Position numbers and translations under genes: made by a program
The notes under the pieces: generated by a model
Databases searched by the model: none
Told to the model about the DNA's origin: nothing
What the model saw: only the letters and a program-made list of their open reading frames with translations
Assembly (NCBI GenBank): GCA_049515555.1
Contig: JBEKTY010000085.1
Span: 1 to 34,045 of the forward strand
Length of the DNA stretch: 34,045 nt
Reading direction: 5' to 3'
From: JBEKTY01 sp049515555
GTDB taxonomy: Bacteria; Planctomycetota; Planctomycetia; Pirellulales; Thermoguttaceae
Shown: piece by piece, positions 22,881 to 30,778 of the stretch
Layout: each line of letters begins with the position of its first letter
Position numbering within the stretch: position 1 is the first letter of the stretch

Positions 22881-24326
22881 TCAGGCATCGACGGCCTGGA
22901 GTTGTTTGAGCGAGGCCAGCGTGTTGCGCAACGCGCGGCCGCGGCGCTGGTTCTCCTTGATCGCTTGGATCAAGGTCGTAGTCTTGGTCAGGGCATCGCG
23001 CAGTGCGTTCCGCAGTTCCTCCGCCTGCTCAACGAGGGTGACGGTGGCGTTCTTCGCCGCCTTCTTGCGGGAAGGCTTGCGGGCCTGGCCGTTGGTCTTG
23101 GCTTCGGTGGTCTGCGGCTCGGGGTTGAGGTTCTCGATGGGTTCGGTCATGGTGGATACGTTCCTTTTAGGTTCGGGCTTGGGATGGGACTCTGCGGCGC
23201 CTTCTGGCACGTGGATACGAACCGCGTTCTCTGTCGGGCCGATGGCACTGTCGGGCTCAAGCGGCGCCCACAGGTAGATCCGTCGGTCGTCCTGACACAG
23301 GATGGGGCTTTGGGGGTTGAAGATGGCAAGCTCGCGAAAACCGAGCTTAAGCGCGCGGCCCAAATACTTGCGGTTCGTGTTGACTCGGGCCGGGCCACCC
23401 TGGATGCTGGCATGGGACAAGAGCAACTCGGTTGGCTCGGTTTGCGTGGACATCTTTGCGCGAACGACGAGCGCGCCGTTGAGTTCCACGGTCACCGGCC
23501 AAGTATTAGAATCCTCGTCGCAAGGGAGTTTGGGCAGGGTGTTGAGCAGGAACTCGGCGTCGCTGGCCGAGAACTGGCAGCGGGCCATGGCGGCGTCCGC
23601 GCAAGGGATGTGCCGATCGATGTCCGGAAAACGCCCGTCCTTGTTGATGCGGAGGTAGATCGTCCAGGGACCGACAGCAAAGGCCACCCACTCGCCGGCG
23701 CGGCCAATGCCGACCGGCTGGTCCTGCGGCAATTCCCGGCAGCCGAAGACGGTGCTCCGTGGAACGAGGAGTTCCTCTTCCCACGGAAATGAAAAACCGC
23801 CGTGCAGATAGATCTGTCGGCCGTCCGTGGCGGCCAGTTGCCCGCTCTTGCCCGAAAGCCGGATACAACCCAGGGCGTACCTGACGGCATCCGGGTCGGT
23901 GGTGGCCGCTGCAAAGTCGAGGGCTACCGGCAGATCGGGCGGGTTCTGGGCGAAGTGCTCGGGCCGCACCGGGAACTCTTCCGCCTTCCACGGCTCCGGA
24001 ATGTGATACTGAATCCGTTGCGGGATGCCATCGGTCCAACCGGCCAGGACGCGGCCTTTCGCCGCCTGTTCAAGCTCGACCGGATCGTTCCGCTTGCCCT
24101 CGCAGTCCGCCAGAAGATCCAGCGGAACCCAGAGTTGCTCGTGGGGGAACTTTCCGGGGCTGTGGTACTCGACGGCGGCATCGCAGCCTTTGGCCAATAG
24201 GCTCACGCGCATGCCTTCCGGACTGGTCGTGAAGCACAGCGCGGGCCCTGCAGCCCGCGCCGTGCCCAAGACGCGCCGAAAGACCGCCCGCAGCGAAGAT
24301 GCCAATCGGCGGGTAATGGTGATCAA
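22881..24326 (-). CDS. Divergent DNA sliding-clamp-like protein with coiled-coil tail
   Basis: A 481-residue protein starting at TTG 24326, nine bases after AAGGAG. It matches the DnaN at 9026-10144 at several landmarks: VRYALGCIRL (148-157) with SRYALGGVLI; LAATDGRQI (164-172) with AVATDGRRL; LLVPRSTV with TIVPTRAM; and VGPWTIYLRINKDGRFPDIDRHIP (218-241) with CGPLMMYSRLVEGRFPKWRDVFP. The N-terminal clamp domain is weak and the MP-x-R ending of DnaN is missing. Instead, from about residue 385 there is a Pro/Glu/Lys-rich linker and a helical coiled-coil tail (LVEQAEELRNALRDALTKTT). I infer an element-encoded clamp or clamp mimic that could load element-specific partners or compete with the host clamp. 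Confidence 0.72.
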   Translation of the reverse strand: MITITRRLASSLRAVFRRVLGTARAAGPALCFTTSPEGMRVSLLAKGCDAAVEYHSPGKFPHEQLWVPLDLLADCEGKRNDPVELEQAAKGRVLAGWTDGIPQRIQYHIPEPWKAEEFPVRPEHFAQNPPDLPVALDFAAATTDPDAVRYALGCIRLSGKSGQLAATDGRQIYLHGGFSFPWEEELLVPRSTVFGCRELPQDQPVGIGRAGEWVAFAVGPWTIYLRINKDGRFPDIDRHIPCADAAMARCQFSASDAEFLLNTLPKLPCDEDSNTWPVTVELNGALVVRAKMSTQTEPTELLLSHASIQGGPARVNTNRKYLGRALKLGFRELAIFNPQSPILCQDDRRIYLWAPLEPDSAIGPTENAVRIHVPEGAAESHPKPEPKRNVSTMTEPIENLNPEPQTTEAKTNGQARKPSRKKAAKNATVTLVEQAEELRNALRDALTKTTTLIQAIKENQRRGRALRNTLASLKQLQAVDA

Positions 24327-24368
24327 TGTTCGAGACTCCTTATTTGCAGAGGAGGGGACGACTGCCCT

Positions 24369-24560
24369 TTAGGCGACTCGCCCACGGCCCGGCGGCGAAA
24401 GCGGGCCGTAGCGGTCCTCGTCCAGTTCGTCCCAGTCCATGACAAGAGGTTCACGTTCGACGGGGCCGACGGTCAAGGGAACGAACCCGAGGCTGGTGAT
24501 GGTAGACAACGACTCGCCCTTGGCTTGGGCCACGGCACGATTCAGATCGCGTTGGGTCAT
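24369..24560 (-). CDS. Small conserved-looking protein (63 residues)
   Basis: Starts MTQRDLNRAVAQAKGESLSTITSLGF, a helix-turn-helix-like pattern in which LNRAVA-A-GES--TI--LGF would form two helices, followed by an acidic stretch (MDWDELDEDRYGP) and a Pro/Gly tail. Small proteins with this opening are, as I recall, frequent beside planctomycete mobile genes; I assign no function. It lies 42 bp before the clamp-like gene and about 108 bp after the E1-like gene. A TATATATAAGG stretch just upstream could be a local promoter or ribosome binding site. Confidence 0.6.
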   Translation of the reverse strand: MTQRDLNRAVAQAKGESLSTITSLGFVPLTVGPVEREPLVMDWDELDEDRYGPLSPPGRGRVA

Positions 24561-24668
24561 ACGGCGATACCTTATATATAGGGAGGGTTCCGGCCGCGCA
24601 GGGAGGCACGGCGATGGGGAAAAGGAAGCGAAACACGTTAGGCGAATGATGCGGGAGAAACGGTCGAG

Positions 24669-25325
24669 TTAAGAGACCGACCACTCGCTGGCCAGGAGAT
24701 TCAGAGAAATCTCGCGGTCAATCGCCTGGCCGCGAAGCCAGCGGGTGAACTGGTGGACCATGAGCCCAGCGGCGATGCCAGCGGCATAGATGGTCGTGTG
24801 GGCGGTGCAACGACCCGGTTGGGCCTCTGCCTGGGCGAAGAGTGTCATGGGGTAGTGGTTACGGCCCTGCTCGTCAGCCACAGTTAGAATGCGAAGAATC
24901 TCGCCCAACATTCGGCCGTCGGTCCAGAATCGGCATCGGGCAGCCACCGAGCGCCAGATGGCGGTCCTCGCCGTGATGGAGTCCACACAACAGAACACCG
25001 CGTCACCGATTTCGATGCCAGGGCGATAGCGGTCTTCGATGGTCTCCACCTCGATGCTGGGATCGATCTGGGCGATGGCAGCGGCCGCAGCCAGCACCTT
25101 GGGCCGTCCCACGTCGGCAGCCAAATAGCCCTGTGTGGTGACATTGGTCAAGTCGACCATGTCGAAATCCACCAGTTGCAGGCGTGGCGTGCCAATTGCA
25201 GCAAGCTGCAAGGCGACCTGCCGGCCGATCGCGCCCACGCCGATTACCGTGGCCTTGGTCTGGCGGAGCCGGTCCTGGGGCACCAGGTCCTGCTGGCGAT
25301 CAAAGCGGTTGCTGCTGGCCGACAT
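24669..25325 (-). CDS. E1/ThiF-like ubiquitin-activating-type enzyme
   Basis: A 218-residue ThiF/MoeB/E1 fold protein. ATG 25325 follows AAGGAGCC. The nucleotide-binding loop is GVGAIGRQVALQL (29-41), the acidic strand end LVDFDMVD (51-58), then the LTNVTTQGY and DVGRPK motifs (71-76) that contact ATP and the Ubl tail, and CVDS (113-116). Cys173 in QPGRCTAHTTIYAAGIAAG is the best candidate for the catalytic thioester cysteine. No zinc-binding CxxC pair is present, as in the ThiF-like members of PRTRC cassettes. It would adenylate the C-terminus of the Ubl at 27118-27342. It overlaps the 3' end of the JAB gene by 26 bp. Confidence 0.92.
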   Translation of the reverse strand: MSASSNRFDRQQDLVPQDRLRQTKATVIGVGAIGRQVALQLAAIGTPRLQLVDFDMVDLTNVTTQGYLAADVGRPKVLAAAAAIAQIDPSIEVETIEDRYRPGIEIGDAVFCCVDSITARTAIWRSVAARCRFWTDGRMLGEILRILTVADEQGRNHYPMTLFAQAEAQPGRCTAHTTIYAAGIAAGLMVHQFTRWLRGQAIDREISLNLLASEWSVS

Positions 25326-26109
25326 GGCTTGGCTCCTTGAACCCGGAAAGCAGTTCTTCCTCGTCGACAAGGTCCTGGGGCCAGTCTGGAAACCAGCCTT
25401 CGTCGTCCCAGATGTCTCGGCGAACTTCGTCGGCAAACCGCTCCAGTACGCTCGGCTTATCGGACAGGATCGGAACGGCCGGCTGCACGTTGGCCTGATA
25501 CTCCTCGTGCCAAAGTTCGTGCTGGCTGCCGCCGAATGGCCGCGTGTAATCCACGCGCACGGGGATTTCCACCTCGCCGCCGGGGCCGACGTGGAACCGC
25601 AGCCGGGCCGAAGTGCGGCCGCCGCGGGCGAGGATGAGCATCAAGGCCCAGTCGGTCCTATGGAAGACACGCCAAAAAGTGTCCGCATCCGTGAAACTAG
25701 GATCGGCCGAGTTGCCGGGATGAGTGTGCAGCCAGATCCGTGCGCAGCGGGAAAGCTGTACCCCGGCATCCACCTGTCGATCGAAGAAGTCGGCGACCGA
25801 AGCATCGTCAAACTGTACCGAGGCGCCAGTGCAGGTCTGGCGGACCAGTTGCACGTCGCTGACGTACAAGAGATCATCGGCCGCGGCGATCCCAAAGCCG
25901 CCGACCTCGGTATCGCCCAGATCGCGGAGGAAAAGCAGCTTGGCCCAGGCCGTGGGGCTAAACCGCAGCACTGGCTCCGGCGGTTGGGACGCCTCGGCAG
26001 GTGCTTTCGAGCAGGTGTTGGAGCCACTCGTGGTGATCGGCAGCATCCGCTGAAGTAGCGGCGAGGCTTTCCGCTCGGGCGGCGGGCTCGTCATTGTTTG
26101 GTTGTTCAT
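25300..26109 (-). CDS. JAB/JAMM metalloprotease (Ubl-processing or isopeptidase)
   Basis: A 269-residue protein if started at ATG 26109 (ATG 26094 and 26046 are alternatives). The JAMM domain is at about residues 50-190. All catalytic elements are present: Glu in DTEVGGFG, then WLHTHPGNSADPSFTDAD, an exact HxH-x7-S-x2-D metal site. In known systems such proteases trim Ubl precursors or remove Ubl from targets. The acidic C-terminal tail (about 215-269, DEVRRDIWDDEGWFPDWPQDLVDEEEL) is an extra that may bind the partner enzyme. The first 45 residues overlap the end of the E2/RING gene by about 150 bp and are rich in Pro/Ser, probably disordered. It is similar in kind to PRTRC protein A. Confidence 0.9.
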   Translation of the reverse strand: MNNQTMTSPPPERKASPLLQRMLPITTSGSNTCSKAPAEASQPPEPVLRFSPTAWAKLLFLRDLGDTEVGGFGIAAADDLLYVSDVQLVRQTCTGASVQFDDASVADFFDRQVDAGVQLSRCARIWLHTHPGNSADPSFTDADTFWRVFHRTDWALMLILARGGRTSARLRFHVGPGGEVEIPVRVDYTRPFGGSQHELWHEEYQANVQPAVPILSDKPSVLERFADEVRRDIWDDEGWFPDWPQDLVDEEELLSGFKEPSHVGQQQPL

Positions 26110-27031
26110 GGCAGTTCTCGCAAAGGCCCTCTTCGAGGCAGTTCTGACAACAGTTTTCATGGCAGGTGCGGCAGGCCACCAGGCAGGTGCTACAGTAGTG
26201 CTCGCCGCATCGCGCGCAGGTGCCCATGCAGTCGGAGCACAGGCCGCGCTCGCAGCCCTGGCAACTCAGGCAGCACTCGTCGCACAGATCGCTGCCACAG
26301 CGATCGCAATGGTAACGATCATCCTCGTAAGTCATGCCGCCGCAGTCCTGGCAGCGGATACCTCCCCAATCATCGAGTTCGACGAAGCCGCTGCCGCGGG
26401 CGTAGGTGCCCAGCAGGCGGGAAACGATCAGGAAGAAATCGCACAACCGGCCGGCGTTTAGGGCCGATTCGATTCCCGCACGCCCCTCGCCCTCACAGAG
26501 GCGCTCTTCCTGCACGTGCGGGTGGGTGACCGCCTCGTTGGCGGCGGCCGGGTGCGGATCGAGGGCGACGACTCGATAGGGCTGATGGCTGCCCAGCCGA
26601 TTCCAGTCGAATCGGACCTGGAAGGGGCCAAGGTGGGTGTCTTGAAGGACGATGGGGTCCGTGGTGATGGAGATCTCACCGGACTGAAGATCGATCTCCA
26701 CCTCCGAGAAGTCGTCGTGGATCGCCATGATCTCCTGGAAGATGTCCGACTCCGTGGGCGACTTTTTGGGGATCGTTTGCTGCAACTGGCGGGCGAACTC
26801 GCCCAATCGCTGGCGGCAGTACTCGACCTCGTGCCTCAAATCGTCGCTCAATTGACCCGCGGCACCATGCCAGCCCCGACGCCGAGCAATGTCGATCTGT
26901 CGCATCAGGCGGCACATGTTGTGCCAGAACCCATCGGGGAAGGCGGCGCGGCTGGGCGATTGCCAACGCTCGCAGAGCTGTTGGCGGATCAATCGGGCCG
27001 CGCGGAGGGCGGTCTTTTCAGTCGGGTTCAT
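25958..27031 (-). CDS. E2-like domain fused to a Cys-rich RING/treble-clef region
   Basis: A 357-residue protein from ATG 27031 (GAGAGG upstream). Residues 1-90 are helical. Residues about 105-220 look like a ubiquitin-conjugating (E2) fold: LGPFQVRFDWNRLG, YRVVALDPHP, then THPHVQEERLCEGEG, where HPHV (170-173) takes the place of the E2 HPN motif and Cys179 that of the active cysteine; AGRLCDFFLIVSRLLGTY is the helix after it. Residues 227-307 hold about 23 Cys, mostly CxxC pairs (CQDC, CDRC, CQGC, CSDC, CARC, CRTC, CENC) with HCDRCGSDLCDECC, as in tandem treble-clef or RING-like zinc domains. An E2 and an E3-like module in one chain would pass Ubl to targets. The end overlaps the JAB gene. 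Confidence 0.78.
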   Translation of the reverse strand: MNPTEKTALRAARLIRQQLCERWQSPSRAAFPDGFWHNMCRLMRQIDIARRRGWHGAAGQLSDDLRHEVEYCRQRLGEFARQLQQTIPKKSPTESDIFQEIMAIHDDFSEVEIDLQSGEISITTDPIVLQDTHLGPFQVRFDWNRLGSHQPYRVVALDPHPAAANEAVTHPHVQEERLCEGEGRAGIESALNAGRLCDFFLIVSRLLGTYARGSGFVELDDWGGIRCQDCGGMTYEDDRYHCDRCGSDLCDECCLSCQGCERGLCSDCMGTCARCGEHYCSTCLVACRTCHENCCQNCLEEGLCENCHEQPNNDEPAARAESLAATSADAADHHEWLQHLLESTCRGVPTAGASAAV

Positions 27032-27117
27032 GGTGGCCTCTCGGTAGAAGAAGAAAGAGTTGGCCGTGGCCCACCAGCGCGACTCGGCGCTGGCGGGCCC
27101 AACTACCGTAGGCACAC

Positions 27118-27342
27118 CTACTCGGCGGCGCCTTCGATCTTGACCGGGGTGAAACTCACGCGATCGCCTTCGTGCAGCACCTGGTCAGCGGTGGCGGGCT
27201 GCCGATTGACGCGGATCAGGAAATCGCGCGGGTTGCCGTGAGGGACGCGCTGGGCGAAGAGCTGCTCGACCGTGGTCCCTTCGGGCGCCTCGATGTAGTC
27301 CGCGAAGCCCGCGCCATCGTTATTGATGTACATCAAACGCAT
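27118..27342 (-). CDS. Ubiquitin-like beta-grasp protein (MoaD/ThiS/Prok-Ub type)
   Basis: A 74-residue protein; ATG 27342 is preceded by AGGAGA at the right distance, and the long open frame upstream is not coding. The strand pattern MRLMYINND, then FADYIEAPEGTTVEQLFAQR, FLIRVNRQPATADQVLHEGDRVSFTP is that of beta-grasp MoaD/ThiS/ubiquitin proteins (compare LVNG...L..GD.V...P). It ends KIEGAAE, so there is no bare Gly-Gly; either the single Gly71 becomes the terminus after JAB trimming of AAE, or the last residue is used directly. It is akin to PRTRC protein C. It lies 86 bp before the E2/RING gene. Confidence 0.88.
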   Translation of the reverse strand: MRLMYINNDGAGFADYIEAPEGTTVEQLFAQRVPHGNPRDFLIRVNRQPATADQVLHEGDRVSFTPVKIEGAAE

Positions 27343-27404
27343 TTGCAGTATCTCCTGAGATGGAAAGGAAATCGGTGATCCAATTGGTGTGCGTACGGCT
27401 GCAA

Positions 27405-28181
27405 TCACGCCACCGTGAGCCTGTTGCCATGCCGAACACAACGGCGAAAGCGACTCTCGAAGAGGTTGAACTCGACAGCATCCTGGTAGCCTGCTAGGTT
27501 TCCAGGCAAACTGTCCAGACGGAAGACCTGGCGATTGGGAAATCGCACCAGATCGACGAAGATTGCCGCTGCGCGTTCCCAGTGGCGGCTTACCCAGGCC
27601 AGTGGGTGAAGGGTCAAGCCATAGTGTTGGCGGCGGACGGCCGAGAACGCTTCCGCAGTGCCGTTTCGCATGCGCCGGGCATAGGCTTCCAGTTCCGGCC
27701 CATCGCCGCTGATGTTGGCCACATGATCGGGCGTGAACGCAGCCCAGAGGCAAGGCAAACGCAGGTTGGGCCGCAGGGGCGACGAGGGGTGGCGAGCGTA
27801 ATGCTCTAACTCGCGCTCCAGTTGCAGCCCGATACGCAGCAACCTCGGCCGGGCCAGGTCGAGCCGCAGTCCGCGGCCCTGCGGCACGGGTTGTAGGGAA
27901 AGGTCCTTGAAGAAGCGGCCCTGCTCCGCGCCGCCCCACATTACGCCCCACGGTACCTGAGTGCCGAAGTATCCGGCCAGGCGCAGGGCCAGTTGATTAC
28001 GACTGAGGGGCTCATCGTAAAGGACCACCAGGGTGAGCCGCTCCAATTCGACGAGACCGTTGCAAACCGGGCCGTCAACCATGGAGCCGAGGGCGGCCAG
28101 AGGCCGATGGCCGGTCGATTGGCGCTGGGCCATGCAGCGGCGCCAGTCATTCAATAAGGATTCTTGCAGTTGAGCAATCAC
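27405..28181 (-). CDS. Conserved-looking protein of unknown function before the Ubl gene
   Basis: A 258-residue protein starting at GTG 28181, eight bases after GGAGA. It is basic, with no membrane segment. Notable stretches are ALGSMVDGPVCNGLVELERL, LSRNQLALRLAGYFGTQVPWGVMWGG and FVDLVRFPNRQVFRLDSLPG. The position matches that of PRTRC protein B (an E2-like family) next to the Ubl gene, but I could not see an E2 motif or a fixed cysteine site, so I do not assign it. It is 62 bp upstream of the Ubl gene and surely co-transcribed. It may be a partner of the cascade or of the upstream unknown genes. Confidence 0.7.
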   Translation of the reverse strand: MIAQLQESLLNDWRRCMAQRQSTGHRPLAALGSMVDGPVCNGLVELERLTLVVLYDEPLSRNQLALRLAGYFGTQVPWGVMWGGAEQGRFFKDLSLQPVPQGRGLRLDLARPRLLRIGLQLERELEHYARHPSSPLRPNLRLPCLWAAFTPDHVANISGDGPELEAYARRMRNGTAEAFSAVRRQHYGLTLHPLAWVSRHWERAAAIFVDLVRFPNRQVFRLDSLPGNLAGYQDAVEFNLFESRFRRCVRHGNRLTVA

Positions 28182-28223
28182 AAAGGATCTCCGTTGGCGG
28201 GACAGCGGGAGGGAAAGGAAGGG

Positions 28224-28472
28224 CTACAAAGAGGCATGCACCAGCCAGTTAGCCTCCAGCCACTGGTGCTCGGCCGCCAAAGCCTCGCTCCGCAAGGCAA
28301 AGGGCCCCAGCTGTGGGCCAGAAACCGGCGAAAGGTCTGCGAACCAGCGTCCTTGCTCGTCGGGTTCAACATGAGAGCCCCGGGAAATGGTGACCCGGCC
28401 CAGGGCGTTGAAATCAAGCTCCTCGCCGTACAGGCAGCGGATGGTTCCGCCGGGCGCGATGACCATTTCCAT
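28224..28472 (-). CDS. Small protein (82 residues) of unknown function
   Basis: ATG 28472 with GGGAGG about 10 bases upstream; an in-frame ATG lies at 28493. The product begins MEMVIAPGGTIRCLYGEELDF, with two internal motifs, ALGRVTISRGSHVEPD and WFADLSPVSGPQLGPFALRSEAL. The composition suggests a small alpha/beta domain. A related small protein is, to my memory, common in mobile regions of planctomycetes and other GC-rich bacteria. No catalytic motif is seen. Confidence 0.7.
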   Translation of the reverse strand: MEMVIAPGGTIRCLYGEELDFNALGRVTISRGSHVEPDEQGRWFADLSPVSGPQLGPFALRSEALAAEHQWLEANWLVHASL

Positions 28473-28489
28473 GATGGTTCGGCCTCCCA

Positions 28490-29434
28490 TCATCGCGGCC
28501 TTCGCAAGATGTTGCGTCTCGGTTTGTCCACGAGCAACCCGTCCAGCACGCTTTGGACGCGGGACATTTCCGTGGCGACGTGTTGCCGAAGCCCCTGGTT
28601 GTCGCGGAGTTCTTGCGGCTGGATTCCGCGGATAATCTGCTGGGCGTCGGCCACCAGGTGGTCGAGTTGCTCGTTGCTGCGGACGTTGAGCTGCCGAAAA
28701 CGGTCGAAGAACTCGGTCAGGTTGCCGATCACCGAATCACGGAAGACCTTGGGCCGGTTATCATCTTGTCCGGAAAGCCGCTCGGTCAGATGAGAGACCA
28801 GCTTGGCCAACTCGGCAACAAATGCCTCTTCGGCCAGTTGTACGGCCTCGTTGAACCGCTGCTGGACCCGCTCGCACTCCTGCTGATAGAGCTGTGGGTT
28901 GAGCTGCCTCAAGTAGTCCGGGGCATCCACACTGGGAAACTCCCAGGACACAGAGAACAGCCCGCGAAGCGACTGCGGGTAGTCGGCTTCGTTGAAGAGG
29001 CTGCCCAGGCGCTCTCTCGCGACAGACTTGAGTTCCGCATAGCGGCGGTCGAGCTGCGCGACGGCCTGGTCGAGTTCTTCGCGAAGTTCGACCAGCTTGG
29101 TGTTGAACTCGTCGATCCGATCCTGGCGGATCAATCTCAGCCCGGGCTCTGGATAAGGTAGGGTCATCGCCCGCCACAGGGCGATGATCTTGCCGCGAGT
29201 GCTGGTGACTTGCCGGTAGGCCGAGTGGCGCGTGTCGAGGAGCTTCTTGCCGGCGGACAAGAAGGTACCTTCGGCCCCAAAGCTGTCCGCGGCCTGGGAT
29301 TTCTGTTCGGGCGTTAAGGTTTTTCGGACGCCAAACCACTCGAAACTCAGGCGCACGGCGGCCATGGACGTGCGGAGCCGCTCGGCGGGCGATGTGGTGG
29401 TGCGCAGAGTGGGTTCATCGAGCAAGGTGCTCAT
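28490..29434 (-). CDS. Helical protein of unknown function (314 residues)
   Basis: A mostly helical protein with WFGVRKTLTPEQKSQAA, GAEGTFLSAGKKLLDTRH, PYPEPGLRLIRQDRIDEF and then long coiled-coil segments (about 110-150 and 190-235). ARERLGSLFNEADYPQSLRGLF is the best defined block. The layout resembles DUF3150-like proteins seen in phages and mobile elements, but I cannot confirm this. It starts MSTLLDEPTLRTT with a good context upstream and ends close to the 82-residue gene. The function is unknown; the coiled coils suggest a structural or adaptor role. Confidence 0.72.
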   Translation of the reverse strand: MSTLLDEPTLRTTTSPAERLRTSMAAVRLSFEWFGVRKTLTPEQKSQAADSFGAEGTFLSAGKKLLDTRHSAYRQVTSTRGKIIALWRAMTLPYPEPGLRLIRQDRIDEFNTKLVELREELDQAVAQLDRRYAELKSVARERLGSLFNEADYPQSLRGLFSVSWEFPSVDAPDYLRQLNPQLYQQECERVQQRFNEAVQLAEEAFVAELAKLVSHLTERLSGQDDNRPKVFRDSVIGNLTEFFDRFRQLNVRSNEQLDHLVADAQQIIRGIQPQELRDNQGLRQHVATEMSRVQSVLDGLLVDKPRRNILRRPR

Positions 29435-29542
29435 GGGGAGACTCCATCGGGATTGTGAAGTAGAAATGGAAGGCGGAGAGCGCGATGGCGGGGCGGGAGA
29501 CGCCCTAAGATGACGGATCAGTGCGACCTGCAGACCGGGAAC

Positions 29543-29947
29543 CTACGGTTCATCGTCCGGTTCAAGACAGTCGATGCCGTGCCGATCGTGGGCCTGGTCG
29601 GCGATTTCGGCGAGCAGTTCGGCGATGCCTTCCAGCAATCCCCGCCGATTCTGGGCCGTCGCCACGTCGGGGACCTTCTCGCCAGTGCGATCCAGTAACG
29701 TCAGAAGCAGTCGGCGCTGATCACGCAGCAATGGGCCGTCAATGCGCAGCGTGTAATCCTTGGGATCTCCGGCGACGAAAGACTCCCTGACGGTCGGATT
29801 CCCATAATCTTCCATGATCCCCGGGGTCGAAAGGGCCGTTTCCAAGAGTCGGTCCATGGCGCAGGCCAGACCTTCCGGATCGGTAAACCGTTGGTCGTAT
29901 TCGACATCCACAGTCAGTGTCGTTGTTTTCAAGATGCGGTCGATCAC
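29543..29947 (-). CDS. Protein of unknown function (134 residues)
   Basis: Starts at GTG 29947, overlapping the TGA of the preceding gene (GTGA). The N-terminal half is a beta-rich segment (TTTLTVDVEYDQRF, then helix AMDRLLETAL), and the C-terminal half is acidic and helical (GLLEGIAELLAEIADQ). No known motif. Translational coupling supports it as real and linked to the 187-residue protein. Confidence 0.65.
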   Translation of the reverse strand: MIDRILKTTTLTVDVEYDQRFTDPEGLACAMDRLLETALSTPGIMEDYGNPTVRESFVAGDPKDYTLRIDGPLLRDQRRLLLTLLDRTGEKVPDVATAQNRRGLLEGIAELLAEIADQAHDRHGIDCLEPDDEP

Positions 29948-30507
29948 CGGGCGTCCTCCGACGGCTCCTCGACAATGTCAAACGCCGGCAACGGCGGCAC
30001 TGTTGGCGGCAGGGATTTCTGCAGGAGTTCCTGTGCCTGAGTTGCCGCCTGGAGAGCCTTCTGCACATCGCCCCCTTCCATGTGGCGGATCAACAACGAG
30101 AGGGAGTTGGCCACTGGTTCCAACTGGTCGGCAAGCACGGTGGGCCGGTGCTGCGGGTCGGTCGGCAATTCAAGGACGTCTGTTCCGCGCCGAAATATGG
30201 CCAACTGGGCCATGTACTCGTACTTGGGATCGGAGAGCCTGTCATACGAAATGCCATGCTCCCGGAGGAAGTGTTCCAACTGCTCGAATTCGCCCCAGGG
30301 GGCTTCCGTGTCGTAAAGGCGCAACAGAAGCGCCCCGCCGCAATCTTCGCGGGCTTCGAGGAGTTCTTCCTTGGTCGTGGGCGAGAATCCTCCGTCGCCC
30401 CAATCCAAAGCCACGCCCTCGTGAGCAATGGATTGACATAGCTCCGGCACCAACGACGCGGGCACCTTGCCGCCGATGCGGATCTCTGCTGCGATGTGTT
30501 CAGACAT
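29944..30507 (-). CDS. Protein of unknown function (187 residues)
   Basis: ATG 30507 follows AGGAGGAA. The product begins MSEHIAAEIRIGGKVPASLV, continues with acidic, tryptophan-containing blocks (VALDWGDGG, EAPWGEFEQLEHFLREHGISYDR), then PKYEYMAQLAIFRRG, and ends in a helical segment plus a Pro-rich tail. The first 140 residues probably form one alpha/beta domain. I recall similar proteins in planctomycete mobile islands but know no function. Its start overlaps the end of the DUF6117-like gene by 8 bases. Confidence 0.72.
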   Translation of the reverse strand: MSEHIAAEIRIGGKVPASLVPELCQSIAHEGVALDWGDGGFSPTTKEELLEAREDCGGALLLRLYDTEAPWGEFEQLEHFLREHGISYDRLSDPKYEYMAQLAIFRRGTDVLELPTDPQHRPTVLADQLEPVANSLSLLIRHMEGGDVQKALQAATQAQELLQKSLPPTVPPLPAFDIVEEPSEDAR

Positions 30508-30760
30508 GGTGTTGTTCCTCCTGAGAGTAGAAACCTCCGTCGGGGTTGGGCGGATTGACGACCGTGTACGGATTGGCCGCGAACATGGTGGCAAAGGGCA
30601 CGAACTCGACGCCGCCATCAGCCAGGCGATTGGCGGCGCAGATCACGGCGACCGGTTCACCGGTTTCCGCCAATTGACATTCCATGAGCGCGGCATCCCC
30701 GGCTAGAAAAGCGCGACGGAGGGTGTTGAAGTCCTTCTTTTGACCGATGGTTAGCGGCAT
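30500..30760 (-). CDS. Small DUF6117-like protein (86 residues)
   Basis: ATG 30760 is preceded by GGAGGAA. The product has the pattern KDFNTLRRAFLAGDAALMEC, then ETGEPVAVICAANR and VEFVPFATMFAANPY-VVNPPNPDGG, which resembles DUF6117 proteins (NF-TLLRAA--G--AL-EC-DA-TGEP---ICAV). Those are small accessory proteins of plasmids and islands with unknown function. It sits between two other element genes with tight junctions. Confidence 0.7.
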   Translation of the reverse strand: MPLTIGQKKDFNTLRRAFLAGDAALMECQLAETGEPVAVICAANRLADGGVEFVPFATMFAANPYTVVNPPNPDGGFYSQEEQHHV

Positions 30761-30778
30761 GGATGGTTCCTCCGTCAG

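Noticed and set aside
27405..28181. PRTRC protein B / E2-like assignment
   Set aside because: Its position fits, but no E2 motif or plausible active cysteine pattern could be found; the E2-like features are in the RING fusion instead.
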